A stretch of 58,297 nucleotides of DNA, from positions 1-58,297 of the IMG/VR virus record IMGVR_UViG_3300024255_002562. The stretch is one strand, 5' to 3'. The notes under the pieces are model-generated. The model saw only the letters and a list, made by a program, of their open reading frames with translations. It did not search any database and had not been told where the DNA came from. Of this stretch, positions 50,828 to 56,880 are shown piece after piece (within the stretch, counting starts at the first letter, position 1; every line of letters starts with the position of its first letter). Position numbers and translations under genes: made by a program. The stretch is from a virus.

Positions 50828-50860
50828 TGTGCTTTCCTTTTTAGGAGTCCTAAATAAAAC

Positions 50861-50917
50861 AGATTACGTTTTTAATTTTGTTGAAAAAAATTGTTTGTGA
50901 GTTGCTGATTGTAATCT
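50861..50917 (-). repeat. helix-CAGCAA element 1
   Basis: Minus strand AGATTAC (50917-50911), then AAT and CAGCAA (50907-50902), with GTAATCT (50867-50861) closing a 57-nt hairpin. It ends 33 nt before the Ro60 start and may form its leader. Confidence 0.5.
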
Positions 50918-50935
50918 TATGCGGATTTCGTTTTA

Positions 50936-51012
50936 CGTTGCTCTACCAGTTGAGCTACTTTGGTCTAGGACCAAAGATCAGATTCGAACTGATAACCTAC
51001 GGCTTAGAAGGC
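50936..51012 (-). tRNA. circularly permuted tRNA-Arg(UCU): 3' part encoded before 5' part
   Basis: Reading the minus strand, the T-half comes first: bases 30-73 (51012-50969), GCCTTCTAAGCCGT, T-stem ATCAG/CTGAT, 3' acceptor CTTTGGT (50976-50970). A 5-nt loop CCTAG (50969-50965) leads into the 5' half: ACCAAAG TA GCTC AACTGGTA GAGC A ACG (50964-50936). Joining 29 to 30 gives a perfect tRNA: anticodon stem ACGGC/GCCGT, loop CTTCTAA (UCU). The outer flanks GGATTTC (51036-51030) and GAAATCC (50929-50923) pair around the break. Confidence 0.85.
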
Positions 51013-51029
51013 TAATTAACTTGCTGTTT

Positions 51030-51036
51030 GAAATCC
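51030..51036 (-). repeat. helix-CAGCAA element 2, outer helix of permuted tRNA
   Basis: Minus strand GGATTTC (51036-51030) is followed by AAA and CAGCAA (51026-51021), then GTTAATTA and the tRNA 3' half. The partner strand GAAATCC is at 50929-50923, beyond the 5' half. The helix brings the two broken ends together. Confidence 0.55.
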
Positions 51037-51063
51037 TTTAACTTATTCGCGAAGCGAAAAAAC

Positions 51064-51130
51064 AAGTCTCTATACTAAAAGTTTGATATCAACAGTTTCA
51101 TTTTTATGTATAATTTGCTGTAAGAGACTT
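51064..51130 (-). repeat. helix-CAGCAA element 3
   Basis: Minus strand AAGTCTCT (51130-51123), then TACAGCAA (CAGCAA at 51120-51115), closed by AGAGACTT (51071-51064) 45 nt later. Eight perfect pairs. It lies between the Arg2-like gene and the permuted tRNA-Arg and is preceded by the GAGC-GTAA-GCTC hairpin and GCATA. Confidence 0.5.
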
Positions 51131-51150
51131 TATGCGAGCTTACGCTCAAT

Positions 51151-51219
51151 AATCAATAGTGGAATCGAACCACCAATCTCTCCTCTAGATGAGGAGTGCT
51201 TTTCTTAAGCTACAACGGC
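51151..51219 (-). tRNA. tRNA-like gene 'Arg2', loop CATCTAG, acceptor strands do not match
   Basis: 5' strand GCCGTTG (51219-51213), TA, D-stem GCTT/AAGC, anticodon stem CTCCT/AGGAG with loop CATCTAG (A33), T-stem GGTGG/CCACT with TTCGATT. The 3' strand is ATTGATT, where CAACGGC would be needed. Arms 2-4 are well paired, so the core folds, but the acceptor stem cannot form. The anticodon arm and variable/T region match the 49077-49146 gene closely. Confidence 0.5.
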
Positions 51220-51329
51220 TGAGTACCAACCCTACTGCGTTGTTATCTTATTATATCTTACTTGCTACCGCAAGTCAATCTCTTTTTTGAATACTTTCTC
51301 AAGTTTTTGCATCCCGATTGCGGGATGAG

Positions 51330-51403
51330 CGATCCTAATCGGATTTGAACCGAAATTTCTATGCCCCAAACATAGCGGGTTATCCAAGTTACCCTACACC
51401 CTC
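51330..51403 (-). tRNA. tRNA-Pro(UGG)-like, acceptor strands do not match
   Basis: 5' strand GAGGGTG (51403-51397), D-stem GGGT/ACCC, anticodon stem CTATG/CATAG with loop TTTGGGG (anticodon TGG), T-loop TTCAAAT. The 3' strand TAGGATC pairs only at its ends with GAGGGTG. Downstream lies a hairpin ATCCCG-CAAT-CGGGAT. Flanking ATGAG/CTCAT can pair around the tRNA. Confidence 0.5.
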
Positions 51404-51411
51404 ATGTGCGA

Positions 51412-51888
51412 TTAAATAGCGATTTCTTTTAACTCATCATCCGTTAGAATAAACCTATCTGTATTCAAATCCGTTATAAGTAATTCTACGTCAGCAGTAA
51501 TACAAGCAGCTATTTCTGTGCTTTCTTTTTTAAATTGTTTATTACTAGTAATTAAGGTGTGGCTAAAATAAGGACTACTGTAATCATCCATCCTTTTGTT
51601 TTTACCACGCAAACCAGTATTATATAACATTACATTTTCTTCTAACTCAATGACACGTACATTACAATCAATTCTCGCCCGACTGTCTTTAAAATGTTTC
51701 ATAAGTTTATCGTCGTAACTTTTCATCTTTAGGGCAAAGTCATGCATATATTTTTTTCTAATTTTTTCTTCTACAGAATCATATTGAATATCAACAGCAG
51801 AAGTAATATATCTCTTTTTTTGAGAAAAAGCACTTAAAGGAAAAAGCAATACACATGCAATTGATTGTACAAAGTTACGTCTTTTCAT
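51412..51888 (-). CDS. exported hypothetical protein with twin-arginine-like signal
   Basis: 158 residues. N-terminus MKRRNFVQSIACVLLFPLSA has RR and a hydrophobic stretch with a plausible cut after FSQ. The mature part is helical and basic (KKYMHDFALKMKSYDDKLMK), ending LTDDELKEIAI. Layout matches the protein at 21902-22384. Isolated between tRNA genes; no ribosome partner in an operon. Confidence 0.6.
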   Translation of the reverse strand: MKRRNFVQSIACVLLFPLSAFSQKKRYITSAVDIQYDSVEEKIRKKYMHDFALKMKSYDDKLMKHFKDSRARIDCNVRVIELEENVMLYNTGLRGKNKRMDDYSSPYFSHTLITSNKQFKKESTEIAACITADVELLITDLNTDRFILTDDELKEIAI

Positions 51889-51969
51889 AATTTATCCCCC
51901 ATCATCCATAAATCATAATGAGGAGATATTTCAACTATAGAATCGATATCCATTGTTTTTCCTAGTAAA

Positions 51970-52043
51970 TATTCCGAGCAAGATTCGAACTTGCGACCTA
52001 GTGGGTAGAAACCACTTGCTCTATTCCACTGAGCTACCGGAAC
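51970..52043 (-). tRNA. tRNA-Arg(TCT), canonical
   Basis: Acceptor GTTCCGG/TCGGAAT, D-arm GCTC-AGTGGAATA-GAGC, anticodon stem AGTGG/CCACT, loop TTTCTAC (anticodon TCT), T-arm GCAAG-TTCGAAT-CTTGC, discriminator A. All stems pair; no CCA encoded. It shares its anticodon with the permuted gene at 50936-51012, so the phage has two routes to AGA decoding. Confidence 0.9.
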
Positions 52044-52065
52044 TTGTTATGTTATTGTACTTTAC

Positions 52066-52644
52066 TTAGTCTTGAGCGTCAACTTTAAAATTGTTATGTT
52101 CAAGAATTTTTTTACAAAAATCAAGAAACTCATCAGGACTCATGTCATGTTTTGCTTGGTTTGCTGCTTTTATGCATATTCCAAGATTATCGATATCGTT
52201 TGACCCCCCTTTGCTGCGTGGGATTTTATGATCGAAAGCATAGCTTCTTGTTTTGTTAATATCTATATGTTCTCCAGTTAAGTAACATACTGGATTCTCA
52301 CCAAATTTATTAATAACATCCTGAACAGTAAAAGTGGGTTTGTTATATATTGTTTTCACTCTAAAAAAATTCCTTATCTTAATATGAAGTATGTCAGATG
52401 TTGTCTTCTTTGATTGTTTTATAGGGGTTTTATGAATGTAATCACCACTAAAACGCTCAATTTTCTTTTTATATTTATGCTGAAGTTTTACATTTTTTCT
52501 TCTTCTTAGACTATTTTTTTGTTTTTGACCTTTAGAGCAGTGATAAGATATTGTACTTTTTGAGCATTGCAATTCTTCTGAAATTTCCCTAAAGGACATC
52601 CCATTTTTACGCAATTCTAAAATTTGTTTTTTTAGTTCTGTCAT
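52066..52644 (-). CDS. HNH endonuclease with N-terminal helix-turn-helix
   Basis: 192 residues. Residues 1-40 form an HTH (ELKKQILELRKNGMSFREIS; EELQCSKSTISYHC). The C-terminal HNH reads FGENPVCYLTGEHIDINKTR, RSYAFDHKIPRSKGGSNDID, NLGICIKAANQAKHDMSPDE, with the D-H-K catalytic centre and N/H partners. A site-specific homing-type nuclease embedded in the tRNA region. Confidence 0.85.
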   Translation of the reverse strand: MTELKKQILELRKNGMSFREISEELQCSKSTISYHCSKGQKQKNSLRRRKNVKLQHKYKKKIERFSGDYIHKTPIKQSKKTTSDILHIKIRNFFRVKTIYNKPTFTVQDVINKFGENPVCYLTGEHIDINKTRSYAFDHKIPRSKGGSNDIDNLGICIKAANQAKHDMSPDEFLDFCKKILEHNNFKVDAQD

Positions 52645-52655
52645 TATTCAATCAT

Positions 52656-52964
52656 TTAGTCGTTAATAGCGACTACTTTTCCATAAACTTTATCTTCTGA
52701 AGTCCAGCCGTTGATTCTTTTTTTATTGTTTCCGATCTTGAAATAATACTTATCAGAATACTCTATTTCTTTAATAATGTGAACGTAATAAACTCCGTTT
52801 ACTTTACAGAAGACTATGTCTTCAACTCTTAAAGAAGAAAGCTCGACTTTTTCCAACGTAATCAACTGACCCGACTTTATTATCGGCTCCATGCTCCTAC
52901 CTTTTTGGCGAAAACTTACTGGCTTTTTTGATTTTAGAGCGTGCTTGTATTCTTCCCAATTCAT
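52656..52964 (-). CDS. S24/S26-type peptidase-like protein
   Basis: 102 residues. FRQKGRSMEPIIKSGQLITL is the serine motif (GxSMxP) of LexA/signal-peptidase-like proteases, followed by EDIVFCKVNGVYYVHIIKEI; the usual catalytic lysine position is replaced by H-I-I-K, so activity is uncertain. The end YGKVVAIND fits the family. Likely a phage regulator or maturation protease. Confidence 0.65.
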   Translation of the reverse strand: MNWEEYKHALKSKKPVSFRQKGRSMEPIIKSGQLITLEKVELSSLRVEDIVFCKVNGVYYVHIIKEIEYSDKYYFKIGNNKKRINGWTSEDKVYGKVVAIND

Positions 52965-53051
52965 AGTTACTCCTTATTAAATTTAAGCAGAAGGATGACA
53001 ACAACTGTGTTCAAAACAGCGACCAAAGCCATTTGATAATTTCTTCCGAAA

Positions 53052-53144
53052 CGAAAATGAAGAGAGTCGAACTCTTAATCCGACCCTTTCGGAGCGGATA
53101 CTGACTTAGCAGGTCAGCCGGAATAGCCACTTTCCATCACTTTC
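53052..53144 (-). tRNA. tRNA-Ser(GCT)
   Basis: Class II tRNA of about 93 nt. Acceptor GAAAGTG/CATTTTC with one GU, discriminator G as usual for Ser; D-arm GGAA/TTCC; anticodon stem CTGAC/GTCAG, loop CTGCTAA (anticodon GCT); long variable arm TCCGCTCC-GAAA-GGGTCGGA; T-arm AAGAG-TTCGACT-CTCTT. Confidence 0.88.
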
Positions 53145-53189
53145 GTGCGATCTTTTAATGTGGATCAGACATGCCTACGGAGGACCGTC

Positions 53190-53265
53190 TCCAAAACGAT
53201 GGGATCGAACCATCAATTAGCCATTCTCAGCAAACGAGTCGGAATTGAACCGACCTATTTTTCTT
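53190..53265 (-). tRNA. two tandem tRNA 3'-half units without 5' halves
   Basis: Two T-arms follow each other on the minus strand. Unit A (53265-53230): GTCGG-TTCAATT-CCGAC then TCGTTTG. Unit B (53230-53190): starts in an anticodon-loop-like CTGAGAA, TGGCT, AATT, GATGG-TTCGATC-CCATC then GTTTTGG and A. No 5' strands CAAACGA or CCAAAAC, nor D-arms, are nearby. They could be remnants, 3' pieces of split or permuted tRNAs, or acquired attachment-type fragments. Confidence 0.4.
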
Positions 53266-53724
53266 TTATCTGTTTCGGACATTCCTGATCTGCTTCAGCA
53301 GATATTTAAGTCCAATATCTTTATTATACCACCAAGTTACTTTGGTTCCTATTGTTTTTGAGGTTATATATCCGTATTGTATGATTCCATTATATTTTCT
53401 CCAGTGTGTTGGACGGTAGCCTGATTCAACAAAATGGCGTATATTGATTCGTTCAATTTTATGAGAAATTGTATTCTCTTCAAAATATTCCTCAAGATAC
53501 CATTCTGTGAAGTGTCTCCATTCTAATATAATAGAATGTTTTGTAAACCCCTCTTCTCTAATGTATTGGGTTTTTCTTTTACTCTTCCAAGATTTTTGAT
53601 GACGGATAGGTTTATCATCCCAATTGTCAGGTAAATTTCTTGGACTTCTTTTTCCTCTGTGCCAATTTTCTTGATTGGCTCTTTTTTCTTGAATGGTTTT
53701 TGGACTGCGATAGTAGTTTTTCAT
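53266..53724 (-). CDS. hypothetical basic protein
   Basis: 152 residues from ATG 53724, chosen for GGAG 6 nt upstream. Rich in arginine, lysine and tryptophan (WHRGKRSPRNLPDNWDDKPI; WRKYNGIIQYGYITSKTIG), suggesting nucleic-acid binding. Its stop is directly followed by tRNA-half unit A. No family recognised. Confidence 0.5.
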   Translation of the reverse strand: MKNYYRSPKTIQEKRANQENWHRGKRSPRNLPDNWDDKPIRHQKSWKSKRKTQYIREEGFTKHSIILEWRHFTEWYLEEYFEENTISHKIERINIRHFVESGYRPTHWRKYNGIIQYGYITSKTIGTKVTWWYNKDIGLKYLLKQIRNVRNR

Positions 53725-53805
53725 TTCGTTCTCCATTTTAAGTTAAGTTACTTAAAATACAGAACCTTTATAAATACTCATTAAAATACCTTTCGTAAAG
53801 TGCGT

Positions 53806-53829
53806 AAAAAAAGGAGACCCGAAGTCTCC
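53806..53829 (-). terminator. rho-independent terminator after tmRNA/tRNA-Phe
   Basis: Minus strand GGAGAC (53829-53824) pairs with GTCTCC (53818-53813) with loop TTCGG, followed by seven T (53812-53806). It ends the transcript that starts at the 54325 promoter. Confidence 0.85.
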
Positions 53830-53957
53830 CGATACATACACATACATCGAGAGTAGCTACGCCATAAGCGGACTATTCGTATAATCGGATTTTAAACTCT
53901 CTTGTCTCATGTTTACGTTCCGTAAGAAAACTAATAAAATAACTTCTCAAGTAAAAG

Positions 53958-54030
53958 TGCGTCAACTAGGAATCGAACCTAGATAACGAGTTCTTCAGAC
54001 TCGCGGCTTCCCAATATCGCCCATTGACGC
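53958..54030 (-). tRNA. tRNA-Phe(GAA)
   Basis: Acceptor GCGTCAA/TTGACGC, D-stem GGC/GCC, anticodon stem CGAGT/ACTCG with loop CTGAAGA (anticodon GAA), T-arm CTAGG-TTCGATT-CCTAG, discriminator A; no CCA encoded. It follows the tmRNA coding piece after about 5 nt and shares its transcript. Confidence 0.92.
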
Positions 54031-54034
54031 CTGC

Positions 54035-54318
54035 GTCTGAATTTGGTAATAAGGCTCAGACAAACCTCATGCCACTTTAAGCAGCAAGAGCAACATTTCT
54101 GTTTGCATTTACGTTTCGATAGATTTTTTCCGTAGCCCTTCTATCAACTACGACATGCAACTATTACTTCATTAGCCAATCGATACCTGTATCGCCCATA
54201 TAATTACTGTAAGTGGACGATAGCGGAGTTGAACCGCTGTCTTGATCTACTTCTATAATAGTCTCTACATGCTTGTCCGGCTTTATAAAACCGGCAAAAA
54301 CTTAACGAGGTCTTGACC
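54035..54318 (-). ncRNA. ssrA: circularly permuted tmRNA (acceptor piece first, tag piece second)
   Basis: The acceptor piece (about 54318-54214) contains the conserved AAGCATGTAG, T-arm AGCGG-TTCAACT-CCGCT and 3' acceptor ATCGTCC A. A 16-nt spacer (54213-54198, CTTACAGTAATTATAT) leads to the 5' end GGGCGAT (54197-54191), which pairs with ATCGTCC. CAGGTATCGATTGG, GTTGCATGTCGTAG and the resume codon GCA (54106) follow; the tag encodes ANRNVALAA then TAA (54079-54077). Hairpin GTCTGA/TCAGAC (54061-54035) ends it. Confidence 0.93.
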
Positions 54319-54324
54319 CGTAGT

Positions 54325-54352
54325 ATTATATACACCAAAAAACAAAAATCAA
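54325..54352 (-). promoter_or_regulatory. promoter of the tmRNA transcript
   Basis: -35 TTGATT (54352-54347), 16-nt spacer, -10 TATAAT (54330-54325) within GGTGTATATAATACTACG; predicted start about 54318. The GGTGTATATAATA context matches that before the 29688-30314 gene. Confidence 0.75.
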
Positions 54353-54353
54353 G

Positions 54354-54425
54354 TTATTTTATTACACTTTTTGAATATTCTTCCAAAACTGATCGAGTTT
54401 CTATAACGCTTTTGGAAGCTTTCAT
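54354..54425 (-). CDS. 23-residue small ORF
   Basis: ATG 54425 with AGGAAAGAG upstream, 23 codons (SKSVIETRSVLEEYSKSVIK) to TAA 54354, just before the tmRNA promoter. The strong ribosome site is the only support; could be a leader peptide. Confidence 0.35.
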   Translation of the reverse strand: MKASKSVIETRSVLEEYSKSVIK

Positions 54426-54492
54426 TCTCTTTCCTCAAATTCAATTTTCTTTTCTGCGACTAAAACATTATACCTGTTAGACTCAGGCTGTT

Positions 54493-55026
54493 TTACTTAA
54501 AACTAATCCACCTACAATAAGACTTAAACTTGTCTTTAATAGTTCTCTTCTGTTCATCAAAGATACTCCCTATTACAGTGAATCGATTTTTTGTATTTTT
54601 ACTTAACTGAAAGCCAGACGCCGGACGATCTATAATATCACCATTTTTGTCATAAGCAAATAAACAAAGACAGTTATCATCGGTATTTCTAACAACCACC
54701 CTTTTTCCTTTTACTTGTTTTGTGTAAGGAGAAATATTGCTATCTTTTAAAGAGAGTATGTCTCCTTCATATATTTCTTTACCTGTTTTATCAGTAAATC
54801 CAGTATATTGTTGGATAATAAATCTGTCAGGATCATCATTAAAGAAAGCATCTGAGGAATAAGAATAACATTGGTCAACCCCTTTTTCACAAGGAGTTAT
54901 CACCTGACCATATACTTGATTTTTTTCTTTTCTAACCATAGGAAGACAAGAAGAATGAGCTTTTAATTCGCCACAATAACAAAATGTTTTTAATTCTTTA
55001 TCCCAAAATCTAAATTTAATTTTCAT
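54493..55026 (-). CDS. YopX-family protein
   Basis: 177 residues. MKIKFRFWDKELKTFCYCGE is the YopX start; FIIQQYTGFTDKTGKEIYEG and GDILSLKDSNISPYTKQVKG are the family core. YopX proteins occur in many phages without a known role. A second copy lies at 55462-55947. Confidence 0.88.
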   Translation of the reverse strand: MKIKFRFWDKELKTFCYCGELKAHSSCLPMVRKEKNQVYGQVITPCEKGVDQCYSYSSDAFFNDDPDRFIIQQYTGFTDKTGKEIYEGDILSLKDSNISPYTKQVKGKRVVVRNTDDNCLCLFAYDKNGDIIDRPASGFQLSKNTKNRFTVIGSIFDEQKRTIKDKFKSYCRWISFK

Positions 55027-55189
55027 TTAATGTCCACCACATTTTACCGTCACAGTCTTCATGAGATTTTTCATTTTTTTCGTCATCTAATACAAACTGA
55101 AGTTCATATTCTTCTAAAATTGCATTAACTTTATCTACGACATTATCCAGATGATCATCATATTCAATCATAAGATATTCTTTACTCAT
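55016..55189 (-). CDS. 57-residue small acidic protein
   Basis: ATG 55189 to TAA 55016, overlapping the YopX start by 11 nt and the upstream gene's stop by 4 nt, so it is tightly coupled in an otherwise gene-free 160-nt gap. MIEYDDHLDNVVDKVNAILE and ending DGKMWWTLNEN. Not recognised. Confidence 0.55.
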   Translation of the reverse strand: MSKEYLMIEYDDHLDNVVDKVNAILEEYELQFVLDDEKNEKSHEDCDGKMWWTLNEN

Positions 55190-55404
55190 ACGTTATTTTT
55201 ACCCCTAGATTTTAACATAACTAAAGTAAATCTCATCTCCTCATAGAGACGATACAGTATCACCTGCATATCAGACCTATCGACGTTTTCTTCTTCCATT
55301 TTGTCGATCATTTCCCTGCCCCATTCTAGGGCTGCGTGGTAATGCTTAGGTTCATTAATTACATCACCGTCTATGTCGATGAGCCGCTTGGTCTTTTTCG
55401 TCAT
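55186..55404 (-). CDS. hypothetical protein with conserved histidine/helix core
   Basis: 72 residues from ATG 55404 (GGAG 8 nt upstream, ATGA with a 24-residue ORF's stop). EPKHYHAALEWGREMIDKME resembles small phage proteins of unknown function with a P-K-HY motif, common next to DNA-metabolism genes. A GTG start at 55410 is possible. Confidence 0.5.
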   Translation of the reverse strand: MTKKTKRLIDIDGDVINEPKHYHAALEWGREMIDKMEEENVDRSDMQVILYRLYEEMRFTLVMLKSRGKNNV

Positions 55405-55475
55405 ATCCACAGCTCCAGTGCTAAGCTGAAGCGATAAAAGCTCCTCTCTTCATCTTGATATTCATCCGGATGCAT
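55401..55475 (-). CDS. 24-residue leader ORF
   Basis: ATG 55475 lies inside the end of the second YopX gene; 24 codons (HPDEYQDEERSFYRFSLALE) end with TGA overlapping the next start as ATGA. The coupling supports translation even if the peptide has no function of its own. Confidence 0.35.
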   Translation of the reverse strand: MHPDEYQDEERSFYRFSLALELWI

Positions 55476-55947
55476 TAATTATCCCCTCAAATATATTTCC
55501 TACTACCTCATAATCGTCGATAGAGACGCCACAAACCCCGCAATTTTCTTCTTCAGGATAATTACCAACACTACGAATCCTATCTTTTTTCGCTGCAAAG
55601 CCATTAAAAATAAAGGAGTATTCAGATGTACCCATTCCACCATCTTCTATGTAACCAGAGTGATATATAATTTCTATATTAGTGATGTATTCTTTTTTAT
55701 CTGTACTCCATTTTATAAATTTACCACTCTCATCACGAATCTCATATGTGTCTTTATATCTTTTCTCAAGTACGTCTCCCTCGTATATTTCCTGATCGTT
55801 TTTATCAGTAAGTCCTGTGTATTGTTGGATGATAAAATCGTCCTGACACTGTTGTAGAATAGTGTTTACGTCAATATCAGACCTAAAACCCCAAGGTTGG
55901 TCAAACTTCTTTTTCTTTTTATCCCAAAATCTAAATTTAATATTCAT
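55462..55947 (-). CDS. YopX-family protein, second copy
   Basis: 161 residues. MNIKFRFWDKKKKKFDQPWG, then DFIIQQYTGLTDKNDQEIYE and GDVLEKRYKDTYEIRDESGK give the YopX pattern; an inserted 40-residue stretch contains IIYHSGYIEDGGMGTSEYSF. Paralogue of the 54493 gene but diverged, so not a recent duplicate. Confidence 0.87.
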   Translation of the reverse strand: MNIKFRFWDKKKKKFDQPWGFRSDIDVNTILQQCQDDFIIQQYTGLTDKNDQEIYEGDVLEKRYKDTYEIRDESGKFIKWSTDKKEYITNIEIIYHSGYIEDGGMGTSEYSFIFNGFAAKKDRIRSVGNYPEEENCGVCGVSIDDYEVVGNIFEGIINASG

Positions 55948-56131
55948 TTTTAAAATGCTCTTTCATATCTTTGTATGGTATACAAGCTACTTGGTCACAG
56001 CAGAAATTAATGTCTAGACATAAAGACTCTACATCTAAATCAAGGCTTGCCGAACTCCTATCTTCTTCATATTCTATTTTGCAATTTCGGACTTTTTCAC
56101 AATTATGTTTCTTCATTTTTAGCTTTTTCAT
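55937..56131 (-). CDS. hypothetical small cysteine-containing protein
   Basis: 64 residues, or 59 from ATG 56116. Contains SLCLDINFCCDQVACIPYKD and a repeated acidic stretch. It overlaps both neighbours; start uncertain. Not recognised. Confidence 0.45.
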   Translation of the reverse strand: MKKLKMKKHNCEKVRNCKIEYEEDRSSASLDLDVESLCLDINFCCDQVACIPYKDMKEHFKNEY

Positions 56132-56360
56132 AAACTTCTTTCAAAACCGCTTTCTGCTCATCATTTGAACAAAAAGGGAGAAGGTTCTTATACCAAGTAT
56201 CAGGTGAAGAATAAAATTTACTCATTTCTTCATCTATATCACAGCCTTCACATGGATAAGATTGTTTCTTAATACCAAGCTCTACAGGACAGTCATCATC
56301 ACAATATTTACAACCATGAGTTTTGCAACAATGTTCTGTGTGAACGCATTTATTCATCAT
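56103..56360 (-). CDS. hypothetical cysteine-rich protein
   Basis: 85 residues with many cysteines near the N-terminus (MNKCVHTEHCCKTHGCKYCD; DCPVELG) and a second pair (YPCEGCDIDEEM), typical of zinc-binding small phage proteins. A hydrophobic/aromatic middle follows. Not recognised. Confidence 0.55.
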   Translation of the reverse strand: MMNKCVHTEHCCKTHGCKYCDDDCPVELGIKKQSYPCEGCDIDEEMSKFYSSPDTWYKNLLPFCSNDEQKAVLKEVYEKAKNEET

Positions 56361-56372
56361 GTAATGCCTATA

Positions 56373-56576
56373 TCAGTTACTAGTATCATATTCCACCCTC
56401 ACTCCGAATACAGAAAACCATCCTTCATCATATATTTGATGGTGAGAACCACCGTCATCTGAATTTAGCCTGAATGTTCTTTTTGTTTTAAAATATTCCT
56501 TCTTAGGAAGAGTTACTAATTTTACATTGAGTCGATTGAGATTTCTAAAAGTTTGCTTTAATTCTGTGATATTCAT
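56373..56576 (-). CDS. hypothetical protein
   Basis: 67 residues, beta-rich (YFKTKRTFRLNSDDGGSHHQ; EGWFSVFGVRVEYDTSN). No motif recognised. Separated from its upstream neighbour by 16 nt. Confidence 0.5.
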   Translation of the reverse strand: MNITELKQTFRNLNRLNVKLVTLPKKEYFKTKRTFRLNSDDGGSHHQIYDEGWFSVFGVRVEYDTSN

Positions 56577-56592
56577 TTACATTCCATATGCA

Positions 56593-56880
56593 TTAATTAT
56601 TCCCTATATTATCATATACCGCTTTAGTTGGCAAGGTTATTTTGATTTTTTTTGTGACTTCCGTGACATCACAAGTTGTATTAGGTCTAAAATCAGACAT
56701 ATCTAAATCATCTCCCCATACTCCAATATCATTTTGTACTACAAAAAGATTAGCCTTTTTATCCTTAACCCTTAAAAAGAAAAGCCCAACAATAGACGAC
56801 TCGCATTTTAGATACTTATATTCGTCGTCTGGTTCGCATGTAACTTCTATAAATGGTGGAACTTTTTTAGTTATTATCAT
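56593..56880 (-). CDS. small paralogue family A protein
   Basis: 95 residues, sharing layout with the gene at 57112-57414: EVTCEPDDEYKYLKCESS near residue 15 and KKIKITLPTKAVYDNIGNN at the end. Beta-rich; probably the same fold as its paralogue. Confidence 0.55.
   Translation of the reverse strand: MIITKKVPPFIEVTCEPDDEYKYLKCESSIVGLFFLRVKDKKANLFVVQNDIGVWGDDLDMSDFRPNTTCDVTEVTKKIKITLPTKAVYDNIGNN

Noticed and set aside
50936-51012. Group I intron (permuted intron-exon) explanation for the split tRNA-Arg
   Set aside because: No P3-P7 core or U-G exon boundary could be recognised in the flanks; kept only as an open possibility. The flanking helix alone does not prove an intron.
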